Source of the DNA: Hyphomicrobiales bacterium
GTDB lineage: Bacteria > Pseudomonadota > Alphaproteobacteria > Rhizobiales > Rhizobiaceae
Reading direction: 5' to 3'
DNA: 64,000 nt
Assembly: GCA_900466605.1 (NCBI GenBank)
Contig: UBMU01000009.1
Location: 216,962 to 280,961, forward strand
The notes under the pieces are model-generated. The model saw nothing but the letters and a program-made list of their open reading frames with translations. It was not told the DNA's origin and did not search any database. Each line of letters starts with the position of its first letter. Position 1 is the stretch's first letter. The position numbers and the translations under genes were made by a program. Positions 54,592-64,000 of this stretch are shown here, piece by piece.

Positions 54592-55550
54592 TGCTTCGCC
54601 CACCCATCTACGCGCTTTGCGTTGTCAGCGACCCATTTTGTCGCGTAGTCGAGCGGCGGTACACGTTCGACTTCGAGCGCATAGCTCATTGCGGTCGCTT
54701 CCTCAGGAGTCAGATCGACCCTCTCCAGGAACGCCGCGATATCGGGATGTCTCTTCGCGAAACCCGCGGCGTAGCCAATGCGGAAATTGGCGGCATCCCA
54801 AGCCGTCGATGCCGAGGATCTGGTCAACCAAAGCGGATCACTGGGGGCGACGAGCTTCCACTTGCTGGCATCATGCGGCGGCTCGGAAAGGCGAACGATC
54901 TTGTGCAGATCAAAGATGAAGTGCGGTGCGTAGCAGGCAAAGACCAGCGGTTGGTTCGTCGCAATCGCGATGTCCAGCCCCGCCATGGCGACTTCCTCTT
55001 CCGACTCGACCAACGTCAGGTTTTTGGCATAGCCGTAGGTATTCGCCCGCACGCGCTCGATCCCCGTCGAGGACCATGTCGGTGCGCCGAGCCACATCTC
55101 GCCCTTGCCGTCACCGTCCGTGTCGAGAATCTTCGTTTTCTCAGGGTCGCTAAGATCGGCGATCGACTTCAGGCCCTTTTCCGCAGCAGCCGGCGTTGCG
55201 CAGATGCCCTGCCATGCCGGTACGCCATGCTTGGCGAGAACCACGACGCCCTTGTCGGTAACGAAGGTCTTGATGACGCTTTCGAGATTGGGTTGCCAGA
55301 CCTCCGGGTGGATATCCACCGTGCCCTTTTCCAGACCGTTGAACGCGAGCAGGGTTCCAAGCGGCTGCACGTCAGCGTTCAGTCCGAACTCCTTGGCGAT
55401 GCCGACCTTGAGGATATTCGCCGTCGCCTGCCCGGAAGGCCAGTTCGGCATCGCGATCACGAGATCGGCGGAAAAGGCGGCACTGCTTATCGCAAGCGCT
55501 GCGGCAAAAATGGATGAAAAGAGCCCTGAACATGCTACGCACTTCGTCAT
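54588..55550 (-). CDS. Glycine betaine/choline-type ABC substrate-binding protein (OpuAC/ProX family)
   Basis: 320 residues with signal peptide (MTKCVACSGLFSSIFAAALAISSAAFS). OpuAC fold: VIAMPNWPSGQATANILKVG, VDIHPEVWQPNL, GAPTWSSTGIERVRANTYGY, QPLVFACYAPHFIFD; aromatic residues in these loops (Trp in PNWP, EVW, TWSS) would form the quaternary-amine cage. No ATPase or permease is adjacent, so it is an orphan binding protein here. Start 55550 (MTKCV) with GGGGGCAGG upstream. Coupled to the L,D-transpeptidase gene. Confidence 0.85.
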   Translation of the reverse strand: MTKCVACSGLFSSIFAAALAISSAAFSADLVIAMPNWPSGQATANILKVGIAKEFGLNADVQPLGTLLAFNGLEKGTVDIHPEVWQPNLESVIKTFVTDKGVVVLAKHGVPAWQGICATPAAAEKGLKSIADLSDPEKTKILDTDGDGKGEMWLGAPTWSSTGIERVRANTYGYAKNLTLVESEEEVAMAGLDIAIATNQPLVFACYAPHFIFDLHKIVRLSEPPHDASKWKLVAPSDPLWLTRSSASTAWDAANFRIGYAAGFAKRHPDIAAFLERVDLTPEEATAMSYALEVERVPPLDYATKWVADNAKRVDGWAKQ

Positions 55551-55659
55551 GCCTGCCCCCAAAACATGCGAGAAAGGTAGAAATGCACGTCACATCTTGC
55601 AGGCGAACATGCATAAAGCGCTTACATCCGTCAAGTCGAGTTGACGGCTCAGTTCGTGC

Positions 55660-56304
55660 CTATCGAAGGCAACTCTCGTCTACCCAGGCCCTGACACGCG
55701 CCGCCATCGTGGCGAGATGATCCCCGACGGAAAAGCCAGAGATCTTCTTGCGCGGGGCAAGATCGTGATCGCCATCCTCGAGCCAAAGGACTGATATTGT
55801 AGAGGATAGCGAATAGGTCGGCACCTCTTCACGCGTCCCGAATTCGTCGCGTGTCCCCTGGCAGATAAGCGTTGGCGTGCGTAGGTTTTTGAGATGTGCC
55901 GTACGCAACTGCTGTGGTTTTCCGGGTGGATGGAAAGGATAGCCGAGGCATAACAATCCACAGATTGCGCCTCGTTCGTAGAGGTCATCGGCGGCCATGC
56001 TCGCCACGCGTCCACCCATCGATTTGCCACCGATGACGAGCGGCCCGGAGTTCGCAAGCGCCCTTAACGCCTCCAGATATTCGGGGATCAGGGTCTCGGC
56101 CTTCGGCGGTGGCTTTCGGGCATCGGACGTCCGGCGCACACCCATATAGGCGAACTCAAAGCGCGCAACGCGGAAACCGACCGCAACAAGCGCGTCTGAG
56201 GCAGCCGTCATGGACTTCGAGTCCATCGGTGCGCCGGCACCGTGGGCAAGCATGATGGTGGCTGATGGATTGTCCGGGCCTGCTATTAGGAACTTCTCGC
56301 TCAT
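55660..56304 (-). CDS. Alpha/beta hydrolase (dienelactone hydrolase/KANSL3-TEX30 type)
   Basis: 214 residues. Oxyanion region MLAHGAGAPMDS, nucleophile Ser in GGKSMGGRVAS, Asp in GTRDEFG and His in DGDHDL. The sequence LAHGAGAPMDSKSM then VARFEFAYM is typical of the bacterial relatives of KANSL3/TEX30; substrate unknown. Start 56304 (MSEKFLIAGP); the frame upstream crosses the next small ORF region and is not used. Weak ribosome site. Confidence 0.8.
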   Translation of the reverse strand: MSEKFLIAGPDNPSATIMLAHGAGAPMDSKSMTAASDALVAVGFRVARFEFAYMGVRRTSDARKPPPKAETLIPEYLEALRALANSGPLVIGGKSMGGRVASMAADDLYERGAICGLLCLGYPFHPPGKPQQLRTAHLKNLRTPTLICQGTRDEFGTREEVPTYSLSSTISVLWLEDGDHDLAPRKKISGFSVGDHLATMAARVRAWVDESCLR

Positions 56305-56363
56305 TGCGATGTCATACCGCAATGAGCGAATTGCCACCATATCGGGCGGCAGGATAGATGCGA

Positions 56364-56561
56364 TCAGTGGAATCTCGGCATGTCTGGAAGAGCCGAGAAC
56401 TCCTCGCTGATCATTTCGCTCAGGGCGACCAATATCTCCTTGCGGGAGAAGCCCGAACGCTCGAGTTCGTCCATCATATGCCCGAGATCCAACTCGAGTT
56501 GACCGCGACAGCACGCTACCCGATCGGCAGAAACGAGGAGAATTTCTTCAAGAATCAGCAT
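56364..56561 (-). CDS. Small unknown protein, 65 residues
   Basis: Not recognised. From ATG 56561, which has AGGAG 8 bases upstream, the product is 65 residues, acidic and helical (ELDLGHMMDELERSGFSRKEILVALSEMISEEFSAL), with two adjacent Cys (RVACCRG). It could be a small regulatory or adaptor protein. Located 59 bases before the hydrolase gene on the same strand. Coding status is supported only by the ribosome site and frame. Confidence 0.45.
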   Translation of the reverse strand: MLILEEILLVSADRVACCRGQLELDLGHMMDELERSGFSRKEILVALSEMISEEFSALPDMPRFH

Positions 56562-56784
56562 CGCTTCGCTCCTATTTACACAAGCAACCTCCAACTGCGC
56601 TAAATGTTCCGACGATGCTTTTTCTGCGTTTCCAAGTTCGCAAATGGCCAAGCTTATTAGCGATAAATAGAATACAGGCAAGCCGCGCGCGGCAGAGTCC
56701 TGCTATGCCACGCGCTTCTTCTTTGGAAGCCAAATTTATACATCGCTAAAGCATGATGCTCCCGTTCGAAATGAGGAGCGAAAG

Positions 56785-59700
56785 CTAGTGCTGCGCGTCC
56801 TCGACGACCTCTGTCTTTGCCTCGTGCTTGACGCCCTTCGCCTTTTCTCGCAGCCACTGGAAGATCACATAGAGAACGGGGATAAGAAAGATGCCGACGA
56901 GTGCAGAGGCCAACATGCCGCCGAAGACGGCGGTGCCGACGCCGCGGCGGCTGAGCATGCCTGCTCCCTCTGCGATCACCAAAGGAATGAGCCCCGCTAT
57001 GAAGGCAAAGCTCGTCATCATCACGGCGCGGAAACGTTCTCGCGCCCCTTCGATCGCCGCTTCCGAAATACTGAGCCCGTGCCTGCGCCGCTCCATGGCG
57101 AACTCGACGATCAGAATGCCATTCTTCGCCGCCAGCGCAATCAGGACGACAAGGCCAATCTGGGCATAGAGGTTGTTGTCGAGGCCGGCGATCTTGAGGG
57201 CAAGCATCGACCCGGCAACGCCCGCGGATACAGAGAGCAACACCGCGACCGGAATGGTCCAGCTCTCGTAAAGCCCGACCAGGAACAGATAGGCGAAAAG
57301 AACGGCAAGTCCCAGGATGATCGCCGTCTTTCCACTTGCCTCGATTTCCTGCAGCGCGGTGCCCGTCCATTCGTAGCTGTAGCCAGGCGGAAGCGTGTTG
57401 GCCGAGACCTCCTCCATGGCCGCAATGGCCTCGCCTGAACTGCGGCCGGGCGCAGGCCCGCCGTTGATCGTCGCGCTGGAGTAGTTGTTGTACCGCACGA
57501 TGAGCTGCGGCCCCAGAATAAGGCGCGCTTCGGCAAAAGCCTTGATCGGCACCATCTGGCCCTTACTGTTGCGAACGTTGATCCGGTAGATATCGTCGAT
57601 CTTCGATCGGTCGGAAGCCTCGCCCTGCACCGTCACCTGCCAGGTGCGCCCGAAAAGGTTGAAATCGTTCACATAGGAGCTGCCGAGAACCGCCTGAAGC
57701 ACATTGAAAACGTCAGAGACCTGTATTCCGAGCGTCTGCACTTTGTCGCGGTCGATATCGAGATAGAGTTGAGGCGTATTGGCCGTGTAGGTCGTGTAGA
57801 CCCGGCTCAGAGCCGTATCCTGGTTCGCGGCGAACACAAGACCGCGCGCTGCCTGAGCAATCTCAGTCGAGCTCCCACCGCCGAGGCTCAGGAGCTGATA
57901 TTCGAAGCCACTGCCCGTCCCCAGACCGATGATCGGCGGAAGATTGTAGACGATGACGTTAGCCTCCGGTATCGCCTGAAGCTCGCCACTCAGCTTGCCT
58001 ATCAGGCCGTTCACCGAAAGCGCCGGTGTGGCGCGCTCTGCAAATGGCTTCAGCGTCATGACCAGCAAGGCGGCGTTCGACTTCACCTGGCCATCAAGCA
58101 GACTGTAGCCGACGACAGACATCACGCCCTGAACGCCCTCGGTTTTGCGGATCATATCCTCGATCCGCTTTGCAACGGCATCCGTTCGATTCACGGAAGC
58201 ACCATCAGGCAGGACGATTTCGCCAAAGATGGCGCCTTGATCCTCCGAGGGGAGAAAGCCTGTCGGCGTCGTCTTGAAGAGCCAGCCGGTCCCTAGAACA
58301 AGCACCGCAAGCAAGACCAGCCCGAGCGCGGCAAGGCGAACGAAGCGCCGTACGATCGCCGCATAGCCATCGCGAGCAAGGTCGATACCCTTAAGGACGT
58401 AGCGGATCGGACCGCGTTTCGGACCGTGGTGCGGCTTCAGTAGAACCGCGCAGAGCGCCGGAGAGAGGCTGAGTGCATTGATGGCCGAGATGACCATCGA
58501 CACGGACACGGCGACGGCGAATTGCCGGAACAGCTCGCCGGAAATGCCTGGAATGAAGGCCACCGGCACGAAGACCGAAAGTAGCACCAGCGTGATGGCG
58601 ATGATCGGCGCCGTGATGTCGCGCATTGCGCGACGGGCCGCCTCTGCAGGCGTGATGTTCGGATCCTTCTCCATATGCGCTTCGACGGCTTCGACCGCGA
58701 CGATAGCGTCATCGACCACGATGCCGATGGCTAGCACCAGCGCGAGCAACGACACCGTATTGGCGGAAAAGCCCAGCCCCATCATCACGGCAAATGTCCC
58801 GATCAACGACACAGGCACAGCAATCAGGGGAATAAGGGTTGCCCGCACGCTGCCCAGGAACAAATAGACCACGATAACGACGAGGATGAAGGCCTCGATC
58901 AGCGTCTTCACGACCTCGTGGATGCTCTCTTCGACAAACTTCGTCGTATCGTAAGTGACCTTGTATTGGACGCCTTCCGGAAAAGACGGCCTGAGCTTCT
59001 CAAGAAGCTGATTGATCGCCTCGGCCGTAGCGATGGCGTTGCCGCCCGGAGACTGATAGATGCCAAGCACAGCAGCCGGCGTGCCGTCCTGGCGGCCGAG
59101 CTGCTCCGCCGATTTCGAGGTCAATTCGACACGAGCTACATCACGGATGCGCACGAACGAGCCGTCCGGCTCCGCCCTCAGCACGACGTTCCCGAATTCC
59201 TCGGTGGTCGTCAGGCGACCCTTGGTCTGGATGGTGAGCTGGAATTGTTGGTCGGGCAAAGCTGGCTGCGCACCGATGCGGCCGACGGCGGCCTGGATAT
59301 TCTGGCGCTTCAGTGCATCCACGATATCGTTCGGCGTCATCGAGAAGTTCGTCAGGCGGTCGGGAGAAACCCAGATACGCATGCTGTAGTCCGATGGCGT
59401 CAACAGCGAGACATCACCGACGCCCGGTATCCGCTTCAGCCCGTCGATGATATTGATCGTGGCGAAGTTCGAGAGAAAGAGCTGGTCGTGGTCACCGCTC
59501 GTCGAGGTGAGCGCGATCAACTGCATCAGCGCCGAGGATTTCTTCTTGACGCTGACGCCTTGCGCGCGCGCCTCTTGCGGCAATTGCGCTTCCGCCAGGT
59601 TGACGCGGTTCTGCACGTTGACGGTATTGATATCAGGATCGGTGCCGACGGCGAAGCTGACGGTCAGCGTGTAGCTTCCGTCATTGCCGCTGGTCGACTT

Positions 59701-59937
59701 CATGTAGATCATGTTGTCGACGCCCACGACACGCGATTCAATGGGCTGGGCAACCGACTGCTGTACGGTTTCGGCGCTTGCGCCGGGATAGGTGACCGTC
59801 ACCGACACCTGCGGCGGCACGATATCCGGAAACTGCGCGATCGGTATCACCGTCAGCGCAACGAGGCCGGCAATTGTGATGACGAGTGAAATGACGACCG
59901 CAAGCCGCGGTCGATCGATGAAGATCGCTGACAACAT
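56785..59937 (-). CDS. RND multidrug efflux permease (AcrB/MexB-type, HAE1)
   Basis: 1050 residues, 12 helices. N-terminus [36 protein letters not shown] is the HAE1 pattern; proton-relay Asp pair in [17 protein letters not shown] and Lys in the [13 protein letters not shown] segment. Exports amphiphilic drugs together with the adaptor encoded 3 bases upstream and an outer-membrane factor not present here. Closest in style to the BepE/AmeB pumps of Rhizobiales. C-terminus ends with a charged tail. Confidence 0.92.
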   Translation of the reverse strand: MLSAIFIDRPRLAVVISLVITIAGLVALTVIPIAQFPDIVPPQVSVTVTYPGASAETVQQSVAQPIESRVVGVDNMIYMKSTSGNDGSYTLTVSFAVGTDPDINTVNVQNRVNLAEAQLPQEARAQGVSVKKKSSALMQLIALTSTSGDHDQLFLSNFATINIIDGLKRIPGVGDVSLLTPSDYSMRIWVSPDRLTNFSMTPNDIVDALKRQNIQAAVGRIGAQPALPDQQFQLTIQTKGRLTTTEEFGNVVLRAEPDGSFVRIRDVARVELTSKSAEQLGRQDGTPAAVLGIYQSPGGNAIATAEAINQLLEKLRPSFPEGVQYKVTYDTTKFVEESIHEVVKTLIEAFILVVIVVYLFLGSVRATLIPLIAVPVSLIGTFAVMMGLGFSANTVSLLALVLAIGIVVDDAIVAVEAVEAHMEKDPNITPAEAARRAMRDITAPIIAITLVLLSVFVPVAFIPGISGELFRQFAVAVSVSMVISAINALSLSPALCAVLLKPHHGPKRGPIRYVLKGIDLARDGYAAIVRRFVRLAALGLVLLAVLVLGTGWLFKTTPTGFLPSEDQGAIFGEIVLPDGASVNRTDAVAKRIEDMIRKTEGVQGVMSVVGYSLLDGQVKSNAALLVMTLKPFAERATPALSVNGLIGKLSGELQAIPEANVIVYNLPPIIGLGTGSGFEYQLLSLGGGSSTEIAQAARGLVFAANQDTALSRVYTTYTANTPQLYLDIDRDKVQTLGIQVSDVFNVLQAVLGSSYVNDFNLFGRTWQVTVQGEASDRSKIDDIYRINVRNSKGQMVPIKAFAEARLILGPQLIVRYNNYSSATINGGPAPGRSSGEAIAAMEEVSANTLPPGYSYEWTGTALQEIEASGKTAIILGLAVLFAYLFLVGLYESWTIPVAVLLSVSAGVAGSMLALKIAGLDNNLYAQIGLVVLIALAAKNGILIVEFAMERRRHGLSISEAAIEGARERFRAVMMTSFAFIAGLIPLVIAEGAGMLSRRGVGTAVFGGMLASALVGIFLIPVLYVIFQWLREKAKGVKHEAKTEVVEDAQH

Positions 59938-59940
59938 GGC

Positions 59941-61089
59941 TTACGACCCCGACTTGGTTTCGATTGGGGCCACAAGCTGGCCCGCACGAACCTTCTGAAT
60001 TCCTTCGGTGATAACGAGGTCTTGCGCCGTCAGGCCTTTCAACACCGGCAGCTCGCTTCCCACCGGCGGGCCGGCCTCGATGCGGCGTGTCTCCACCTTC
60101 TTCTCGCTGTTGACAACGAGTACAAACGGGCCGGACTGGTCGAGCTGCACGGCAGATTGAGGGATGACCAGCGTGTTTTCAGGCGTACCGCCCTCGACGG
60201 TCACGTTGACCAGCTGGCCGTCGATTAAGATACGATCGGGATTGGGGAAGGTTGCCCGCACGGGAACCGTGTCAGTTCCCTGGTCCACGGTGACATCCAC
60301 AAAATCGACCTTGCCCGGGCGATCATACTGTTTGCCATTGGCAAGCAGTACATGAACGGACGCGGCGCTGACGTGCTCGCCCAGTTTGCTGCCCGACGTA
60401 CCCAATTTTTCACGGACTTCCAGGATCTCTCGTTGCGAAACGGAGAAGGTGACGTAGATCGGATCCTGGCTAACGATCGTCGCAAGGACACCGCTCGAAG
60501 GGCCGATAAAATTTCCAACGGAGTATTGCGACCGACCGATCCGTCCGGTGATCGGGGCACGGATATCGGTGTAGCTGAGGTCCAGATTTGCCTTGTCGAG
60601 CGAAGCATTCAGCTGGGCAAGGCTCCCGGTGGCCTCGCGCTGCTTTGCCGTCGCCAAATCAAGCTGCGACTTCGGTGCCGCGCTCTTCGCAACAAGTGCG
60701 GTCTGGCGCTCGACCTCGATGTTGGTCAGTGCCAAGGCGGATTCGGCCGACTGGATTGCGCCTTTCGCCTGGCCGACGGCCGCCTCATACTGGCCCTTCT
60801 CCATCACAAAGAGCAGATCGCCAGCCGCTACATCTTGCCCCTCGGTAAAAAGGCGCTTCTCAAGGAAGCCATCCACGCGGGCGCGCAACTCGACCTTATC
60901 GATCGCCTCGACACGGGCGCTGAAGGAAATGGAAGGACGAATATCCTTCGCCACTGGACGAGCCACAGTAACCGAAGGCGGCGGGGCAGCCGACTGGCCG
61001 CTTTCCTGGGCGACGGCGTGCAAGCTTGGAACGAGGGTGAGCGCAATGGTCGCAAGCACGGCAAAGAACGGACTGAAGCAATTTCTCAT
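59941..61089 (-). CDS. RND efflux adaptor (AcrA/MexA-type)
   Basis: 382 residues. Signal peptide (CFSPFFAVLATIALTLVPSLHAVA) without lipobox, so probably soluble or N-terminally anchored. ISFSARVEAIDKVELRARVDG and YTDIRAPITGRIGRSQYSVG are the two lipoyl halves around a coiled coil (about 95-170); beta-barrel and membrane-proximal parts follow. Three bases separate it from the permease gene. The 313-base divergent region upstream has an inverted repeat that may be its operator; no TetR gene is adjacent. Confidence 0.9.
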   Translation of the reverse strand: MRNCFSPFFAVLATIALTLVPSLHAVAQESGQSAAPPPSVTVARPVAKDIRPSISFSARVEAIDKVELRARVDGFLEKRLFTEGQDVAAGDLLFVMEKGQYEAAVGQAKGAIQSAESALALTNIEVERQTALVAKSAAPKSQLDLATAKQREATGSLAQLNASLDKANLDLSYTDIRAPITGRIGRSQYSVGNFIGPSSGVLATIVSQDPIYVTFSVSQREILEVREKLGTSGSKLGEHVSAASVHVLLANGKQYDRPGKVDFVDVTVDQGTDTVPVRATFPNPDRILIDGQLVNVTVEGGTPENTLVIPQSAVQLDQSGPFVLVVNSEKKVETRRIEAGPPVGSELPVLKGLTAQDLVITEGIQKVRAGQLVAPIETKSGS

Positions 61090-61402
61090 CGAGCCCCCCT
61101 CGAAATTCGCCTCAAGAAGGCTCTCAGCCTCTTCCCTCGGGCGTCAACTGTCAATCAGCAGGATTTCAGAAGATTCTACAATAGGTAGAATTTTCTCCAT
61201 TCTCTGGGAAAAGTAGTAGGATATTCGATTCCGAGAGCATTGCGCATTTTCCTCCGAACGGAATTTCTACAGCGGACCGATAGCGTTCCTTCTTGGGGTA
61301 GATCGCACATTCATATTGCAACCATCTACTTTAGGAGATTTAATAACATCGCGAAAATACGGACAAAAACTGAGCAACAGGAACAGTCTGAGGGCGCCTG
61401 CA
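61090..61402. other. 313-base divergent intergenic region between the RND operon and the TPR protein gene
   Basis: AT-rich relative to its surroundings. Contains the inverted repeat TTCTAC-N5-GTAGAA (61174-61190) and a further GAATTTCTAC (61260-61269) sharing its half-site. An in-frame TTG at 61316 could lengthen the TPR gene but has no ribosome site. No RNA gene recognised. Confidence 0.55.
61174..61190. promoter_or_regulatory. Inverted repeat in the RND/TPR divergent region
   Basis: TTCTAC (61174-61179), 5-base spacer, GTAGAA (61185-61190), 85 bases before the adaptor start. A third TTCTAC half-site is at 61264-61269. Candidate operator. Confidence 0.5.
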
Positions 61403-63208
61403 ATGCAAAGTTCCCGAGCGAGCAAGGACGGCACCGCCAGCCCTGCAATCCCTGAGATACGTGAGCAACTCGAGCGCATACTCTCCAGCGGAGAATTCCT
61501 CGCTCCGGATCGGGGCCGGCGATTTCTTGAATTCATTGTGGACGAGACACTGTCCGGGCGTTCGGACTACCTGAAAGCCTATACGATTGCGCAGGAAGTC
61601 TTTGCGAGGGACGCATCCTTCGACGCGCAGAACGATCCCGTCGTCAGGATAGAGGCGGGCCGGATCCGTAGAGCGCTGGAACGTTACTATCTGGTGGCCG
61701 GCCACTTGGACCATGTCGTCATAACTATACCGAAAGGCGGATACGTGCCGTCGTTCAGTTATGCGGATGGTGCCGACGAGCAGGTCCTTCAGGCAGGCTC
61801 CGCCGCCGACTTGCTCCCTGAACCGCAGCCCGACAAAGCGGAACCGGGACCCGCGCGACCCTTCGCGGGTCGCGGCACACCCTGGGTCTGGTATGCCGTG
61901 CCAGTCCTCGCAGCAATTGTCGGAATCGCTGCCCTGCTTCATTCGTCGATGTTTTCCTCCGTCACTCCATCATCCCCACCGCGGTCTTCCGTTGCCGACC
62001 TTGGCGCGCAACCCAGGATCACGGTTGAGCCGTTCCAGACGGTTGCCGGCAAAGCTGCGCCCGCGGATATCGCACAAGGTCTGACGGACGAAATCGTCGG
62101 GCAACTCACGAAGTTCAAGGAGATCCTCGTCATCGCGGCCGGGACCGAGCAAGACGCCAACGCACCGGGACCCCGGTTCGCGCTGCAGGGCAGCGTCCGT
62201 ATCGAAGGCGACAGAATGCGGCTGCTTGCGCGGGTGATCCGTCAGGCGGATGGCGCAGTTCTCTGGGCAAACAATTACGATGCGGACCTTCGAGACCGGA
62301 ACCTGCTTGAGGTGGAAGCCGATGTTGCGCAAAGCATCGCGACCACCGTTGCGCAGCCCTATGGCGTCATCTTTCAGCCTCATGCCGCAGAGGGTGCGAG
62401 GCCGGACAACGGAGATTGGGAAGCCTTTAAATGCGCGCAGTCGTACTACACGTACCGAGCCGAACTCGATCCGCGGGCACATGCTGGGGTGAAAGATTGC
62501 CTGGAGAGGACAACCAAGCGGCTCCCGACCTATGCCACTTACTGGGCGCTGCTTTCACTGACCTATCTCGATGAAGTGCGGTTCCAATACAAACTGGAAA
62601 GCGAGTCGCCGTCGCATCCGCTTGCGCTCGCAATGGGCGCTGCCAAGCACGCCGTGAATCTCGACCCGCAAAATGCGCGCGCTTTGCAAGCATTGATGTT
62701 GGCCAGTTTCTTCAGCAACGATATCGACGCCGCACTCAAGGCCGGTGCCGCCGCATATGCCATCAATCCAAATGATACCGAAGTTGCGGGAGAATATGGT
62801 TTTCGACTCGCAATGTCGGGGAAATGGGATACCGGCTGCGAACTGATCTCCAGTGCCATCAGCAAAAGTCCCGGACCTGAAGGATATTACGAGGTCGGAA
62901 TGGCGCTTTGCGCCTACATGCGGGGCGACAACCAGGCAGCAGAGCTCTGGGCCCGCATGGCGGATCTGAACCATAACCCCATGCATCATCTTGTTCTAAT
63001 GGCCATTCTCGGTGAGTCGGGCAAGTTTGAGCAAGCGCGCAGCGAACACGACTGGCTGCAAACAAATGCGCCGATGCTTCTGGAAAACATCCGCAAGGAA
63101 GTGGCGCTGCGTCTCCATCGCACGCAGGATCAGGAACGCTTCCTCGGTAGCCTAAGGGCGTCGGGCGTTACGATCCCTTCGACCGACACGGCAAGCGGCA
63201 ACCAGTAG
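61403..63208 (+). CDS. Membrane-tethered regulator-like protein with TolB-N-like and TPR domains
   Basis: 601 residues from ATG 61403 (GAGG upstream). The N-terminal 120 residues form the conserved rhizobial domain with LEFIVDETLSGRSDYLKAYTIAQEVF and DPVVRIEAGRIRRALERYY then IPKGGYVP, seen in many rhizobial cyclase-like and regulator proteins and probably DNA- or protein-binding. One membrane helix (161-182), a periplasmic domain like the N-terminal part of TolB/FlgO (FALQGSVRIEGDRMRLLARVIR), and TPR-like helices (about 370-560). No catalytic cyclase domain. Divergent from an RND pump. Confidence 0.65.
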   Translation: MQSSRASKDGTASPAIPEIREQLERILSSGEFLAPDRGRRFLEFIVDETLSGRSDYLKAYTIAQEVFARDASFDAQNDPVVRIEAGRIRRALERYYLVAGHLDHVVITIPKGGYVPSFSYADGADEQVLQAGSAADLLPEPQPDKAEPGPARPFAGRGTPWVWYAVPVLAAIVGIAALLHSSMFSSVTPSSPPRSSVADLGAQPRITVEPFQTVAGKAAPADIAQGLTDEIVGQLTKFKEILVIAAGTEQDANAPGPRFALQGSVRIEGDRMRLLARVIRQADGAVLWANNYDADLRDRNLLEVEADVAQSIATTVAQPYGVIFQPHAAEGARPDNGDWEAFKCAQSYYTYRAELDPRAHAGVKDCLERTTKRLPTYATYWALLSLTYLDEVRFQYKLESESPSHPLALAMGAAKHAVNLDPQNARALQALMLASFFSNDIDAALKAGAAAYAINPNDTEVAGEYGFRLAMSGKWDTGCELISSAISKSPGPEGYYEVGMALCAYMRGDNQAAELWARMADLNHNPMHHLVLMAILGESGKFEQARSEHDWLQTNAPMLLENIRKEVALRLHRTQDQERFLGSLRASGVTIPSTDTASGNQ

Positions 63209-63309
63209 GTCTTGGCGTAATATACCGTATGCTACCCGGTCGGACGCGTATTTTACTGCCTAAATGCCCGTACTCACTTTATCCTTTGGAAAACTTGGAG
63301 GACACGGCG

Positions 63310-63774
63310 ATGACTGCAAGCGAGACAACCCCTCAGCCAATGACCAGCGCGGAAGATCTGCGCAAGCGTGCACTTGAACTCCAACTCGCCGAGATGGAAC
63401 GCGACGAAAAGATAAAGTCGCGCGAGGCGAAGAAACATTCCGAGTTCATCGAGGATTTCTTCCAGAAGCATATCGGCGAGACAGAACGCGCCGTCATCAA
63501 GCGCCTGGTGATGAAAGCCGCTGCGGACGGGAAATACGAAGCAATGGTCTACAGTTTCCCGTCCAACCTCTGCTCTGACAGCGGTCGCGGGATCAACAAC
63601 AATCTGCCCGGCTGGCAGAATAGCTTGCAAGGCAAGGCCAAGGAGCTCTACGAGCTCTTCGAAACCGTCGCGAAGCCTCAGGGCTACGGTCTGAAAGCGG
63701 CGATCATCAATTTCCCAGGCGGCATGCCCGGCGACGTCGGCTTCTTCCTGACATGGGAGCCGCCCGTCGAATGA
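63310..63774 (+). CDS. Unknown 154-residue cytoplasmic protein
   Basis: Not recognised. The N-terminal 55 residues form a charged coiled coil (SAEDLRKRALELQLAEMERDEKIKSREAKKHSEFIEDFF) and the C-terminal 100 residues a compact mixed domain (AVIKRLVMKAAADGKYEAMVYSFPSNLCSD, GWQNSLQGKAKELYELFETVAKPQGYGLKAAIINFPGG, FFLTWEP). No signal peptide. Strong TTGGAGG site 8 bases before ATG 63310. Same direction as the TPR gene, 101 bases away. Confidence 0.6.
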   Translation: MTASETTPQPMTSAEDLRKRALELQLAEMERDEKIKSREAKKHSEFIEDFFQKHIGETERAVIKRLVMKAAADGKYEAMVYSFPSNLCSDSGRGINNNLPGWQNSLQGKAKELYELFETVAKPQGYGLKAAIINFPGGMPGDVGFFLTWEPPVE

Positions 63775-63850
63775 CTTGGGCGCACAGACGAACAACAAGA
63801 ACTATAGCGAGGCGCTACGAAGCGCCTCCTCGTCGCCAGCGCGGGCACGC

Positions 63851-64000
63851 CTAGTCTTGCACGATCGACCAGTTGTCGTCGGGGTTGAACTCCCTGATGG
63901 CCGCAGCGCGCTCTTCCGTCTGCGGTCCGAGGTCGCGCTGATAGACGATGTTTGCGCCGTTGACGATGAACGTCTGAACCCCGGTCACGCGATACTTGAC
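63851..64000 (-). CDS. C-terminal end of a DUF2950-type protein (partial)
   Basis: Only the last 49 codons are inside the window. They read GVQTFIVNGANIVYQRDLG, then QTEERAAAIREFNPDDNW and end in SIVQD, matching the conserved C-terminus of DUF2950 secreted proteins. Function of that family is unknown. Confidence 0.6.
   Translation of the reverse strand, partial: VKYRVTGVQTFIVNGANIVYQRDLGPQTEERAAAIREFNPDDNWSIVQD

Noticed and set aside
58918..59889. 323-residue plus-strand open frame inside the AcrB-type gene
   Set aside because: Antisense shadow with no recognisable domain.

Overview
The window reads as ordinary chromosomal or chromid DNA of a rhizobial alphaproteobacterium (Rhizobiaceae: Rhizobium, Ensifer or Agrobacterium type). 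The evidence is the high GC content with dense short operons, an smoEFG-like/smoK/mtlK polyol operon, many TetR, LacI, SorC, RpiR and LysR regulators next to sugar or drug genes, two class III adenylate cyclases, and RND efflux pairs. I saw no rRNA, tRNA, CRISPR array, insertion sequence, phage gene or replication origin. The genus is inferred from protein resemblance, not from a search.

Layout, 1-15 kb: an EmrAB-type efflux operon (emrB cut by the left edge) faces its TetR regulator across overlapping divergent promoters. Then come a thiol (Cys) glutathione peroxidase, a DUF4239 membrane protein, gltX-lysS (glutamyl- and lysyl-tRNA synthetases) and a membrane-anchored unknown. A LysR gene follows, with a ydcSTUV-patD polyamine/gamma-aminobutyraldehyde operon and a secreted SnoaL-like protein. 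15-29 kb: a DUF1328 peptide, an adenylate cyclase with its own regulatory N-terminus, a DUF1345 protein, a divergent L-fucose-type pair (2-keto-3-deoxy-L-fuconate dehydrogenase and lactonase), transaldolase facing a SorC regulator, an AraC-HTH/O6-alkylguanine transferase fusion, DUF2244, nth, a TetR/VOC pair with tandem operators, a CysZ/EI24-like protein and an RpiR regulator.

27-36.5 kb: a single minus-strand polyol catabolic unit. A SorC regulator is followed by a binding protein, two permeases, an ATPase, mannitol dehydrogenase, a HAD phosphatase and an FGGY pentulose kinase. An operator pair and an intrinsic terminator between binding protein and permeases are visible. 36.7-45.5 kb: a two-component system, a ROK sugar kinase, a TriC-like RND pump with lipoprotein adaptor and TetR regulator, and OsmC. 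45.6-53.5 kb: a second adenylate cyclase, then a LacI regulator divergent from a PhyH oxygenase, SDR, SMP-30 lactonase and GH2 glycosidase set that looks like an incompletely described glycoside or sugar-lactone pathway. 53.5-64 kb: a small lipoprotein, an L,D-transpeptidase translationally coupled to an orphan betaine-type binding protein, an alpha/beta hydrolase, an AcrAB/MexAB-type RND pair without outer-membrane partner, a membrane-tethered TPR regulator-like protein, an unknown 154-residue protein and the C-terminal end of a DUF2950 protein.

No region is obviously a new defence or mobile system. The most promising items for follow-up are the PhyH-SDR-SMP30-GH2 set, the paired operators of the polyol operon, the transpeptidase/binding-protein coupling, and the TPR protein facing the second RND pump.
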